Source: Kiritimatiellota bacterium
Lineage (GTDB): Bacteria > Verrucomicrobiota > Kiritimatiellia > RFP12 > UBA1067
Reading direction: 5' to 3'
DNA: 6,812 bases
Assembly (NCBI GenBank): GCA_009777165.1
Contig: WRML01000120.1
Coordinates: forward strand, 1-6,812
The position numbers and the translations under genes were made by a program. How positions within the stretch are numbered: the first letter of the stretch is position 1; every line of letters starts with the position of its first letter. Below, in pieces: positions 1-5,564 of the stretch. Below the pieces are notes generated by a model that was not told where the DNA came from, ran no database searches, and saw nothing but the letters and a program-made list of their open reading frames with translations.

Positions 1-60
1 AAATGCCACAGTGCCGACGCACGCCACCACAATACTCCCGACCACAACTGATGTACGCAT
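1..60 (-). CDS. N-terminus of an exported protein, cut by the window edge
   Basis: The minus strand opens with ATG at 60-58 and stays open for all 20 codons to the window edge. A GGAG ribosome binding site (AGAGGAGATTGAA) lies 7 nt upstream, which fixes the start. The peptide begins MRTS and continues with an almost uninterrupted hydrophobic stretch (VVVGSIVVACVGTVAF). This is what a signal peptide or an N-terminal membrane anchor looks like. The Cys at residue 14 could be a lipoprotein lipidation site, but no clear lipobox is visible. The function cannot be told from 20 residues. The gene is oriented like the small basic protein gene upstream (552-331), but the 270-bp gap and the hairpin between them argue for separate transcripts. 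Confidence 0.6.
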   Translation of the reverse strand, partial: MRTSVVVGSIVVACVGTVAF

Positions 61-97
61 TTCAATCTCCTCTTCAATGAGAACACATCCCTACTCG

Positions 98-114
98 CCA
101 ACCCCCATGGTTGG
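98..114. promoter_or_regulatory. Dyad CCAACC-N5-GGTTGG upstream of the left-edge gene
   Basis: A perfect 6-bp inverted repeat with a 5-bp centre lies 38 bp upstream of the minus-strand start at 60. A TTGACC hexamer on the minus strand overlaps its upstream flank and could be a -35 box, but no good -10 follows at the usual spacing. It could be an operator or chance; this is a weak call. Confidence 0.2.
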
Positions 115-186
115 TCAACACGCAAGCACGTTAGCAGTTTTCCCTGTCAGGCACAAGGGTAAAAATGTACCCGCATTAATAAACAC

Positions 187-233
187 CCCTCCGGCAACTG
201 GCACGCGCGTTGCACGCACCATTGACCGGAGGG
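187..233 (-). terminator. Long hairpin, probable 3' end of the small basic protein transcript
   Basis: The outer stem is a perfect 8 bp (187-194 with 226-233). An inner stem pairs 200-208 with 212-220 around a 3-nt loop. The three imperfect inner pairs are G.U in minus-strand RNA but C.A in plus-strand RNA, so the fold suits a minus-strand transcript. It lies 98 nt after the stop of the 73-residue gene and is followed on that strand by GGTGTTTATT. The U tract is poor, so it may be a processing or stabilising stem rather than a classical intrinsic terminator. Confidence 0.4.
198..214 (+). promoter_or_regulatory. Sigma-54-like -24/-12 motif
   Basis: The plus strand reads CTGGCACG-CGCG-TTGCA. 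This matches the sigma-54 consensus TGGCACG-N4-TTGCW, with GG and GC separated by exactly 10 nt. The predicted start would be near 225 and the RNA would run antisense through the small basic protein gene; no plus-strand gene begins before about 746. The motif sits inside the hairpin at 187-233, so the match may be a by-product of that palindrome. Confidence 0.25.
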
Positions 234-330
234 CCCGAAAAAAGAAGAAAGTCACTACAGCCGGGACCCGCACCCCCATACGACGGGAAGCACCCCCCCC
301 CTCGCGCGAGGCTTCACCCGACACGAGTGA

Positions 331-552
331 TTACGCCACAACAGGGCTTAACGCGGCGACGCGCTTCTTCACCTTCGCGGGTCTTTGCACGAGCTTGCGC
401 ACGGCTTCGGGTTGCATCTTCACGACAGTCTCTTCCCCAAGACCCAACCTCACCAGTCGCGCGCGCTGCGCCTTGAGACGGCGGCGCTTCTCGCCCGGAC
501 TCTTAATCGGACGTGTGCGAGGTGCCTTGTTTAACGTACGGCCTGTGCCCAT
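331..552 (-). CDS. Small, strongly basic protein of unknown function (73 aa)
   Basis: The start is ATG at 552-550 because a strong GGAGG (560-564) lies 7 nt upstream; the open frame extends to 627 but has no better start. The stop is TAA at 331-333. The product has 21 Lys/Arg and only 4 acidic residues in 73. A disordered basic N-terminus (MGTGRTLNKAPRTRPIKS) is followed by a charged helix (EKRRRLKAQRARLVRLG, residues 21-37) and a second helical stretch ending in RPAKVKKR. There is no signal peptide, so it is cytoplasmic. Size and composition resemble ribosome-associated or nucleic-acid-binding small basic proteins common in PVC bacteria, but I do not recognise the family with certainty. The gene stands alone, divergent from the large secreted protein gene, with its own candidate promoter. 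Confidence 0.75.
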   Translation of the reverse strand: MGTGRTLNKAPRTRPIKSPGEKRRRLKAQRARLVRLGLGEETVVKMQPEAVRKLVQRPAKVKKRVAALSPVVA

Positions 553-594
553 AAAAAAACCTCCATCCTTCCTCATTTGGTAAAAGTGCGCACC

Positions 595-623
595 AGTATG
601 CCTGAATTTGACGAAACGTGCAA
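595..623 (-). promoter_or_regulatory. Candidate promoter for the small basic protein gene
   Basis: On the minus strand TTGCAC (-35) and CATACT (-10) are separated by exactly 17 nt. This gives a start near 588 and a leader of about 36 nt that contains the GGAGG site. The hexamers match the housekeeping consensus at 3/6 and 4/6 positions, so support comes mainly from spacing and position. Confidence 0.35.
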
Positions 624-683
624 GCACTTGTTACAGAAAATTAAGAAAAAAAGGATTATTCGGCGACGGGCGTACCGCCCGCC

Positions 684-713
684 TTGACATCCCCTCCGTC
701 CCTGTGCTACATT
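684..713 (+). promoter_or_regulatory. Housekeeping-type promoter with extended -10 for the 723-aa gene
   Basis: A perfect TTGACA (684-689) is followed after 18 nt by TACATT (708-713), preceded by TGC, an extended -10. The predicted start is near 720, giving a leader of about 60 nt with two Shine-Dalgarno sites (734-738 and 770-775). It is the best promoter in the window. Confidence 0.6.
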
Positions 714-745
714 TATCCCCAATCCGTCACGAGAGGAGAAACAAC

Positions 746-784
746 GTGTTGCGGATGACCATTCCACAAAAGGAGACGATATGA
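746..784 (+). CDS. Possible 12-codon leader peptide overlapping the next start
   Basis: GTG at 746 lies 7 nt after a good AGGAG (734-738) and opens a short frame, MLRMTIPQKETI, ending in TGA at 782-784. That stop overlaps the ATG at 781 as ATGA, the classic arrangement for translational coupling. The main gene's own AAGGAG lies inside this frame, so ribosomes on the leader would cover it and could govern re-initiation. The peptide has no run of a single amino acid and no evident attenuator hairpin. It may be chance, but a strong ribosome binding site at ideal spacing has no other explanation here. Confidence 0.35.
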   Translation: MLRMTIPQKETI

Positions 785-2952
785 AAGGTTGGATGATTAG
801 GTTGACATGTGTGTTGGGCGCGATGTCGGCTTCGGCGCAGAACATCGGGGCGACGAAAATCGGGTCGCGGATTGACGTGACGGTGGATGGCGATTTCTTC
901 ACCAGCTACCGCTTCTCGGCGGAGGAGAAATACCCGTTCTTTTTCCCCGTGAACGGGCCCTCGGGCGCGAGCGTGACGTCCATGCGCAACGGGACGTTCC
1001 CGCACCACAGCTCGCTCTTCTTCGGGTGCGACATGGTGAACGGCGGCAATTATTGGCAGGAGGGCCTCAACCGCGGCCAGATCGTCTCCGAGGGGGCCGC
1101 CGTCGCGGAGACCGGCAAGCGGGTGGTCATCACGGAGACGTGCAACTGGACGCGCCCCGGCGCGGACCAGCCGTTCCGCGACACGCGCCGCATCACCATC
1201 TCCGCGCCGTCGAAGACCGTGCGCCAGATTGATTTCGACATCACGATGGAGGCGCTGATCGACGTCGAGGTCAAGAAGACCAACCACTCGCTCTTCAGCG
1301 CACGCATGGACCCGGACCTGTCCGTCGAGTACGGCGGCACGATGGTCAACGCGCAGGGGGACCTCGCGCAGAAAGGCACGGGCGCGGTGCGCTCGCCGTG
1401 GATCGCGTACTACGGCCCGCGCGGGAACGGCAAGGGCGAGGGGCTGGCGATTCTCCAGCACCCCTCGAACCCGTGGTACCCCGCGCAGTGGCTCACGCGG
1501 GATTACGGCTTCATCTCCCCGACCCCCTTCCAGTGGCCGCCGGACGACAACTCGATCACCATCAAGAAAGGCGAGACGTGGGCGATGCGATACCGCGTGC
1601 TGGTGTTCGGGGGGGACCCCAAGGAGGCGCAGGTCGGCGAGCGTTTCGCGGAGTACGCGCAATTGCCGCCGGTCCGCCTGCTGACGCTCGACCCCGGGCA
1701 CTTCCACGCCGCGCTGGTGCAGAAGCAGATGTACCCGCGCCTCTCGCCCGAGGTGAATGTCTATGCGCCAGAGGGCCCGGACCTCGAGATGCACCTGAAG
1801 CGCATTGACGGCTTCAACACCCGCGCCGACGCCCCGGCCGCATGGAAGACGGAGGTCTATCGCGGCGACGACTTCGCGCAGAAAATGATCCAGGAAAAGA
1901 AAGGCAACGTGGTCGTCCTCTCCGGCAACAACGCCAAGAAGACGCAGTACATCCTCGACAGCGTCAAGGCCGGGTTCAACGTGCTGGCCGACAAGCCCAT
2001 GGCCATCACCCCCCAGGACTTCGACCTGCTCAAAGAGGCGTTCGCCGTCGCCGCCGAAAAGAAGCTGCTGCTCTACGACATCATGACCGAGCGCTACGAG
2101 ATCACGACCCTGCTCCAGCGCCACTTCATCGGCTTCCCCGACCTCTTCGGCAAGACGGACCCCGGTACCCCCGACGACCCCTCCGTCACCAAGGAGAGCG
2201 TCCACCACTTCTCCAAGACGGTCGCCGGGGCCCCCCTCCAGCGCCCCCCCTGGTTCTTCGACGTGAAGCAACAGGGCGAGGGCATCGTCGACGTGACCAC
2301 GCACCTGGTTGACCTCGTGCAGTGGGAGCTCTTCCCCGGGGAGGTCATCAAGGACGCGGACGTGAAGATGCTGAAGGCGAGAACGTTCACCACCGCCATC
2401 ACGCCCGAGCAGTTCACCCGCACCACCTCCCTCCCCGCGTTCCCCGACTACCTGCAGGCGTACAAGGGCGCGGACGGCAACCTGCAGGTCCCCTGCAACG
2501 GCGAGTTCACCTACACCCTGCGCGGCGTGAACTGCAAGATATCCGTCATCTGGAATTACGAGGCCCCCCCCGGCGCCGGCGACACGCACTACTCCCTCAT
2601 GCGCGGCACCAAGCTCTCCGCCATCATCCGCCAAGGCAAGGAGCAGGGCTACAAGCCGATGCTCTACCTGGAGCCACGCGCGGGCGTGGACGCGTCCACG
2701 CTGGAGGCCCCCCTGCAAGCGGCCGTCGCCGCCGCCGCGAAAACATGGCCCGGCGTATCCGTCAAGCGGACGGACGCCGGATGGGAGGTCATCATCCCCG
2801 ACAACTACCACAACGGACACGAGGCGCACTTCGGGCAGGTCGCGGAGAAATACCTCGGCTTCCTCGACGCCGGCGCCATGCCCGCGTGGGAAGTCCCGAA
2901 CATGACCCAGAAATACCGCACCATCATGGAAGCCTACAAGATGTCGCGGTAA
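781..2952 (+). CDS. Secreted fusion: DUF6807 (PmoA-like) domain plus Gfo/Idh/MocA-type oxidoreductase
   Basis: The start ATG at 781 has AAGGAG at 770-775. Residues 1-20 are a Sec-type signal peptide (cleavage probably after ASA, residue 19), without a twin-arginine motif. Residues about 25-295 match the DUF6807 family, annotated in Pfam as 'PmoA' although unrelated to methane oxidation as far as is known; HHSSLFFGCDMVNG (75-88) is a typical stretch. Residues about 297-720 match the 'putative oxidoreductase C-terminal domain' family. LDPGHFHAALV (303-313) takes the place of the usual GxGxxG nucleotide loop, ADKP (403-406) carries the expected catalytic Lys405 of the Gfo/Idh/MocA EKP motif, and DVTTHLVDLVQW (504-515) holds a conserved His508. 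Such enzymes oxidise sugar hydroxyls with bound NAD(P); the substrate here is not known. No truncation or frameshift is seen. It is probably monocistronic and convergent with the DUF1080 gene. Confidence 0.94.
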   Translation: MKGWMIRLTCVLGAMSASAQNIGATKIGSRIDVTVDGDFFTSYRFSAEEKYPFFFPVNGPSGASVTSMRNGTFPHHSSLFFGCDMVNGGNYWQEGLNRGQIVSEGAAVAETGKRVVITETCNWTRPGADQPFRDTRRITISAPSKTVRQIDFDITMEALIDVEVKKTNHSLFSARMDPDLSVEYGGTMVNAQGDLAQKGTGAVRSPWIAYYGPRGNGKGEGLAILQHPSNPWYPAQWLTRDYGFISPTPFQWPPDDNSITIKKGETWAMRYRVLVFGGDPKEAQVGERFAEYAQLPPVRLLTLDPGHFHAALVQKQMYPRLSPEVNVYAPEGPDLEMHLKRIDGFNTRADAPAAWKTEVYRGDDFAQKMIQEKKGNVVVLSGNNAKKTQYILDSVKAGFNVLADKPMAITPQDFDLLKEAFAVAAEKKLLLYDIMTERYEITTLLQRHFIGFPDLFGKTDPGTPDDPSVTKESVHHFSKTVAGAPLQRPPWFFDVKQQGEGIVDVTTHLVDLVQWELFPGEVIKDADVKMLKARTFTTAITPEQFTRTTSLPAFPDYLQAYKGADGNLQVPCNGEFTYTLRGVNCKISVIWNYEAPPGAGDTHYSLMRGTKLSAIIRQGKEQGYKPMLYLEPRAGVDASTLEAPLQAAVAAAAKTWPGVSVKRTDAGWEVIIPDNYHNGHEAHFGQVAEKYLGFLDAGAMPAWEVPNMTQKYRTIMEAYKMSR

Positions 2953-2996
2953 AAAGGAAATGCCGTTGTGGTTAAGGAAAATGGAGGTTTTTTTTG

Positions 2997-3035
2997 ACAG
3001 GATTACAGAATTTTATAACAGAATTTACAGGATTT
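2997..3035. repeat. ACAGGATT-type degenerate tandem repeat, copy 1
   Basis: The units are ACAGGATT (2997-3004), ACAGAATTT and ACAGAATTT-like segments separated by TTATA, and ACAGGATTT (3027-3035). They are preceded by TTTTTTTTG. Related units recur at 3102-3127 and 3269-3304. Confidence 0.6.
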
Positions 3036-3040
3036 GTTTG

Positions 3041-3082
3041 ATGAAAAACCTTTGTGGCCTTTGTGCCTTTGTGTGAGAAAAA
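3041..3082. repeat. Orphan CCTTTGTG arm
   Basis: Three CTTTGTG units (in CCTTTGTGG, CCTTTGTGC and CTTTGTGTG) are followed by AGAAAAAAA. The segment resembles the right arm of the inverted repeat at 6000-6021, but no complementary CACAAAG arm precedes it. It looks like a half-copy of the palindromic family. Confidence 0.55.
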
Positions 3083-3101
3083 AACTGGAGGATTTGTTTC
3101 G

Positions 3102-3127
3102 ACAGGATTACAGGATTCACAGGATGG
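3102..3127. repeat. ACAGGATT-type tandem repeat, copy 2
   Basis: Three consecutive units occur: ACAGGATT, ACAGGATTC, ACAGGATGG. They are introduced by GGATTTGTTTCG and lead through GCTATGAGGATG into the inverted repeat at 3139. The same order recurs from 3257 to 3325. Confidence 0.65.
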
Positions 3128-3138
3128 CTATGAGGATG

Positions 3139-3245
3139 TTTAACCACAAAGGACACAAAGGTTTTCACAAAGGACACAAAGACATAGCTAACGTGTCATT
3201 GTCTTTGTGCCCTTTGTGAAAACCTTTGTGTCCTTTGTGGTTAAA
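3139..3245. repeat. 46-bp inverted repeat of CACAAAGGA units
   Basis: Arms 3139-3184 and 3200-3245 are complementary at 45 of 46 positions around a 15-nt loop. Each arm is built from CACAAAGGA/CACAAAGG units split by TTTT. The single mismatch is A.C in plus-strand RNA but G.U in minus-strand RNA, which points to folding in the 3' end of the minus-strand operon. It lies between convergent genes, so it could block or process transcripts from both sides. Confidence 0.9.
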
Positions 3246-3256
3246 AAAAAACGGAT

Positions 3257-3325
3257 GATTTGTTTTGACAGGATTTCCCCTACGGGGCGCATATGTTCAG
3301 GATTTGCTATGAGGGTTTTTAACCA
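3257..3325. repeat. Second copy of the GATTTGTTT-ACAGGAT-CTATGAGG module, with inserted GC hairpin
   Basis: GATTTGTTTTGACAGGATT is followed by CCCC-TAC-GGGG (3277-3287), then by TTCAGGATTTGCTATGAGGG and TTTTTAACCAC. Apart from the GC hairpin segment this parallels 3091-3150 (GATTTGTTTCGACAGGATT ... GGCTATGAGG ... TTTAACCAC). Confidence 0.6.
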
Positions 3326-3348
3326 CTAATCACTAACCACTAATCACT
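3321..3348. repeat. Tandem repeat of AACCACT/AATCACT heptamers
   Basis: Two exact 14-bp copies of AACCACTAATCACT occur, that is four alternating heptamers. They end 10 bp before the stop codon of the DUF1080 gene and so lie in its 3' untranslated region. Confidence 0.85.
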
Positions 3349-3358
3349 ATCCAAAAAC

Positions 3359-4177
3359 TCACAGCGGGAGCAGGTCGACACGTTTGAAGAAATATTCGGC
3401 GCCTTCCGACTGCAATTGGATACGGCCTTTGTGCGGCTTGACGTTCCAAGCCTTGTTGACGAATGTCCCGTTCAGATAAACCGTGACGGTATCGTTTTCG
3501 ACGACACATTTCATCACGTTCCATTCCCCCGGCGGCTTTTCGAGGCCGCTTTTGTCTCGGAAATGGGCAACGTCTTTCCGTTTCGCGTCACGCCCGATGC
3601 GGTTGATCCGGGGCGTGGGCGTACCATTGTTGATCTTCGTAACCGTTTCGCCTTCCGCATCATAATCGAGCCCGCGAACGCCCGGGACCTGCTTGGCCGT
3701 CGTGGTGAGTGAATAACCGGCGTCCATAATATTTCTGGGGACGACGACGATAAAGTCGCCGCAACCGCCGTCAATGATGTTGACTTCAATCGAGTACATC
3801 CAGCTTTTGGAGTAGGCCCCGTCTTCGCCGGTCGAATGAATTAACAGGCCCGAGTCAAGCGCTTTGCCGACCCGTGGCGCGAACATCATCGTTCCGGTCT
3901 TGAATTCGACTTCAATGACATAATTCTCATATTCTTCCACGGTCGTGATACAGCCATATTCTTCGCCGGAAATCCGGAGCAGTCCGTCCTGGACGGTAAA
4001 CACCTTTTTCGGGTCAGCGTCTCTTCCCCGGTCTTTCAGGAACGTGTACCAGCCGTCGAGGTTTCTGCCGTTGAACAGGCGGATTGTCTTTTCTTCGGCG
4101 CCAACGGCGTCCGGAACGCTGGCGGCGAGAAGAACGGTAATCACCGTTAAAAAACAGGAAGTCTTTTGAATAGTCAT
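3359..4177 (-). CDS. Secreted DUF1080 (3-keto-disaccharide hydrolase-like) protein
   Basis: ATG at 4177 is chosen because it begins a clean signal peptide (TIQK, then a hydrophobic core, cleavage near VGA at residue 27). The frame is open to 4369, but that extension runs through an inverted repeat and the previous gene. No good Shine-Dalgarno is visible, so coupled translation or another leader effect is possible. The mature 245 residues form one concanavalin-like beta-sandwich of the DUF1080 family: RLFNGRNLDGWYTF (33-46), FTVQDGLLRISGEEYGCITT (60-79), the LDSGLLIHSTGEDGAYSKSW segment (107-126), a C-terminal YLNGTFVNKAW (234-244) and GRIQLQSEGAEYFFKRVDLLPL (251-272). Some family members hydrolyse 3-keto-glycosides made by Gfo/Idh/MocA enzymes, such as the one encoded opposite. 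It is full length. It reads as less GC-rich than its neighbours. Confidence 0.93.
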   Translation of the reverse strand: MTIQKTSCFLTVITVLLAASVPDAVGAEEKTIRLFNGRNLDGWYTFLKDRGRDADPKKVFTVQDGLLRISGEEYGCITTVEEYENYVIEVEFKTGTMMFAPRVGKALDSGLLIHSTGEDGAYSKSWMYSIEVNIIDGGCGDFIVVVPRNIMDAGYSLTTTAKQVPGVRGLDYDAEGETVTKINNGTPTPRINRIGRDAKRKDVAHFRDKSGLEKPPGEWNVMKCVVENDTVTVYLNGTFVNKAWNVKPHKGRIQLQSEGAEYFFKRVDLLPL

Positions 4178-4194
4178 GTGTTCGGGAATAAACG

Positions 4195-4262
4195 GCAGTG
4201 TTCTGAAAATATTGGTTGGGCGCCGGAAACGCCTGCCCGTTCCAACAAATTCAGAACACTGC
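4195..4262. repeat. Perfect 13-bp inverted repeat with nested inner stems
   Basis: Arms 4195-4207 (GCAGTGTTCTGAA) and 4250-4262 are perfectly complementary around 42 nt. The interior contains TTGG/CCAA and GGGC/GCCC pairs, so one long nested hairpin can form. It lies between the SUMF1 stop (4288) and the DUF1080 start (4177), inside the probable operon. It could be a processing site, an intercistronic stabiliser or an attenuator; T-richness after it is weak (CGTTTATT on the minus strand). Confidence 0.75.
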
Positions 4263-4287
4263 TCATAACAGACAATGCCGCACCCGC

Positions 4288-5535
4288 TTAGGGCTGGATG
4301 GCGGCGCGGAAACCCTGCTGGTTGCTCGTGTTGCTCGACGGGGAATAGGAACGGTATGCCGATCGGCAATCGGACGCGTTAGCGCCGTAAGCGGCATTGT
4401 GGCGGACACGGTTGCTTCCCGACGTGGGCCCCTTGGGGTCGGTCACGGGGGAGGTCCCCAAACCGTCAACATACCAATCCAGACACCATTCGCTGACGTT
4501 CCCGCACATGTCATACAGACCCCACGGGTTCGGCAGGTAGTTGCCCACGGCCGTGTGCTGCCCCGAGTACCCGCCCTTGCCGTCGCCCGTATTACCGGCA
4601 TACCGCGCGATTTCCGCCATGTTCGGACAGGTGGTTGAGCCAGTCAGCTCTTTCCCGGTGTAGAGCGCGTTCGTCGTCCCCGCGCGGCAGGCGCGTTCCC
4701 ACTGCGCATCCGTGGGCAGGTCGAACGTCAGCCCCGTCTTCGTCCGCAACAGACCCATGAACGAGGTGGAGTCCACGTTGTTGTTCGCCGGCCACTGCGC
4801 CCCCAGCGTCGAGCCGCGAATCAGGTTGTAGGAGACCCTCTCCACAGGACGCAGGTCGCCCAAGTACTGTGCCGGCTTCGTGCCCACGACCAGCTCGTAC
4901 TGCTTCTGCGTGACCATGAACACCCCGATGTAGAAGTCCTGCGTGAGCGTCACCTCGTGCAGCTCCTCACGTTCGGGAAAACGACACCCGACTTCCCCGT
5001 CGGGCGCGCCCATCATAAACGTGCCGGCCGGGATGCGCCGCAGCCAGAGTTCCGTGGTCTTGCACGTGTTGTTGCCGAGGTTTGGCGGCGTGACGGAGTA
5101 GCGCACGGGATACGAGGTCGCCGACGCGCCTTCGGAGAGGTCAACGACGACGTAGTGCAGCAGGCTCGCGGGCGGGTCGTTGGTGAACCACGCGGTGACG
5201 ACCGCGCGCGCGTCGGCCGTCAGGTTGCCCGGCCAGTCCTTCTTCGCCTCCCAGCGGATCATCTTGGACCCGGACCCCGGCTCGACGAGGGGGTTTTCCA
5301 TCGTGGTGACGTCGCCCCGTACCGTCACGGGCGCGGGGATGGCGATGCCGTTCGTCTCGATGCCCAGCGTGATGTAGACAGGCTCGCTGCCCGTCAGTTC
5401 ATACGTGACCTCCACCGTACGCGATGCCGTGTTCTGCCACAGCGTGGCGTTTTGCAGTGTGACCTGCGCGGACGCGGCCGTTACCGCGCCAATCGTCGCC
5501 AACGCGACGAGTTTTCTGATGCTTGTGAGTTTCAT
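4288..5535 (-). CDS. Secreted SUMF1/FGE-domain protein lacking the FGE cysteine pair
   Basis: The start at 5535 is supported by AAGGA (5546-5550, spacing 10) and a signal peptide of 23 residues ending ASA-Q; the open frame upstream is repeat DNA. The protein has 415 residues. Residues 24-120 form a beta-rich, Ig-like domain (VEVTYELTG 41-49). Residues about 160-415 are a SUMF1/PvdO-type domain: LRRIPAGTFMMGAP (165-178), LPTDAQWERACRAGT (273-287), NPWGLYDMCGNVSEWCLDWY (336-355) and a terminal GFRAAI (408-413). The usual RGGSW segment is replaced by RHNAAY (378-383). By alignment to human FGE the catalytic Cys336/Cys341 pair is absent, so formylglycine formation on sulfatases is unlikely. A surface-binding, C-type-lectin-like role is more plausible. 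It is the middle gene of the minus-strand cluster. Confidence 0.92.
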   Translation of the reverse strand: MKLTSIRKLVALATIGAVTAASAQVTLQNATLWQNTASRTVEVTYELTGSEPVYITLGIETNGIAIPAPVTVRGDVTTMENPLVEPGSGSKMIRWEAKKDWPGNLTADARAVVTAWFTNDPPASLLHYVVVDLSEGASATSYPVRYSVTPPNLGNNTCKTTELWLRRIPAGTFMMGAPDGEVGCRFPEREELHEVTLTQDFYIGVFMVTQKQYELVVGTKPAQYLGDLRPVERVSYNLIRGSTLGAQWPANNNVDSTSFMGLLRTKTGLTFDLPTDAQWERACRAGTTNALYTGKELTGSTTCPNMAEIARYAGNTGDGKGGYSGQHTAVGNYLPNPWGLYDMCGNVSEWCLDWYVDGLGTSPVTDPKGPTSGSNRVRHNAAYGANASDCRSAYRSYSPSSNTSNQQGFRAAIQP

Positions 5536-5564
5536 AATGTGAGTTTCCTTTCGTGTTTTTTTTC

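Larger units (their letters stand above)
2953..3358. other. Convergent intergenic region filled with micro-repeats
   Basis: The 406 bp between the two convergent stop codons hold no credible gene; the frames that stay open are repeat translations such as HKGHKG. The order of contents is ACAGGATT-type repeats, an orphan CCTTTGTG arm, more ACAGGATT repeats, a 46-bp inverted repeat, a small GC hairpin and an AACCACT/AATCACT tandem. No classical hairpin plus T-tract terminator follows either gene, so the inverted repeat may serve as the transcription barrier. Confidence 0.7.

Noticed and set aside
300..311. CCTCGCGCGAGG palindrome next to a run of nine C
   Set aside because: A 12-bp GC palindrome is unremarkable in high-GC DNA and has no clear relation to a start, stop or promoter.
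11..583. 190-residue plus-strand open frame across the left region
   Set aside because: It has no ribosome binding site and a low-complexity basic and Pro-rich product. It overlaps two minus-strand genes that have good start signals.
727..2829. 700-residue minus-strand open frame opposite the fusion gene
   Set aside because: It is a GC-rich antisense shadow of a well-recognised protein, dominated by Arg, Val, Gly, Leu and His, with no recognisable domain.
3034..3219. 61-residue plus-strand frame containing HKGHKGFHKGHK
   Set aside because: It is a repeat translation and not a protein; the same peptide pattern appears wherever CACAAAGGA arrays are read in this frame.
3139..3245. CRISPR-like repeats
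   Set aside because: Units of 8-9 bp are contiguous and mirrored, with no 25-40 bp repeats and no unique spacers of constant length.
4195..4262. Miniature transposon (MITE) with 13-bp terminal repeats
   Set aside because: No target-site duplication is visible at the flanks, and the 68-bp total with pairing interior fits an RNA hairpin better.
4288..5535. Genuine formylglycine-generating enzyme for sulfatase activation
   Set aside because: The catalytic Cys pair does not align, the RGGSW segment is lost, no sulfatase gene is in the window, and the protein is exported.
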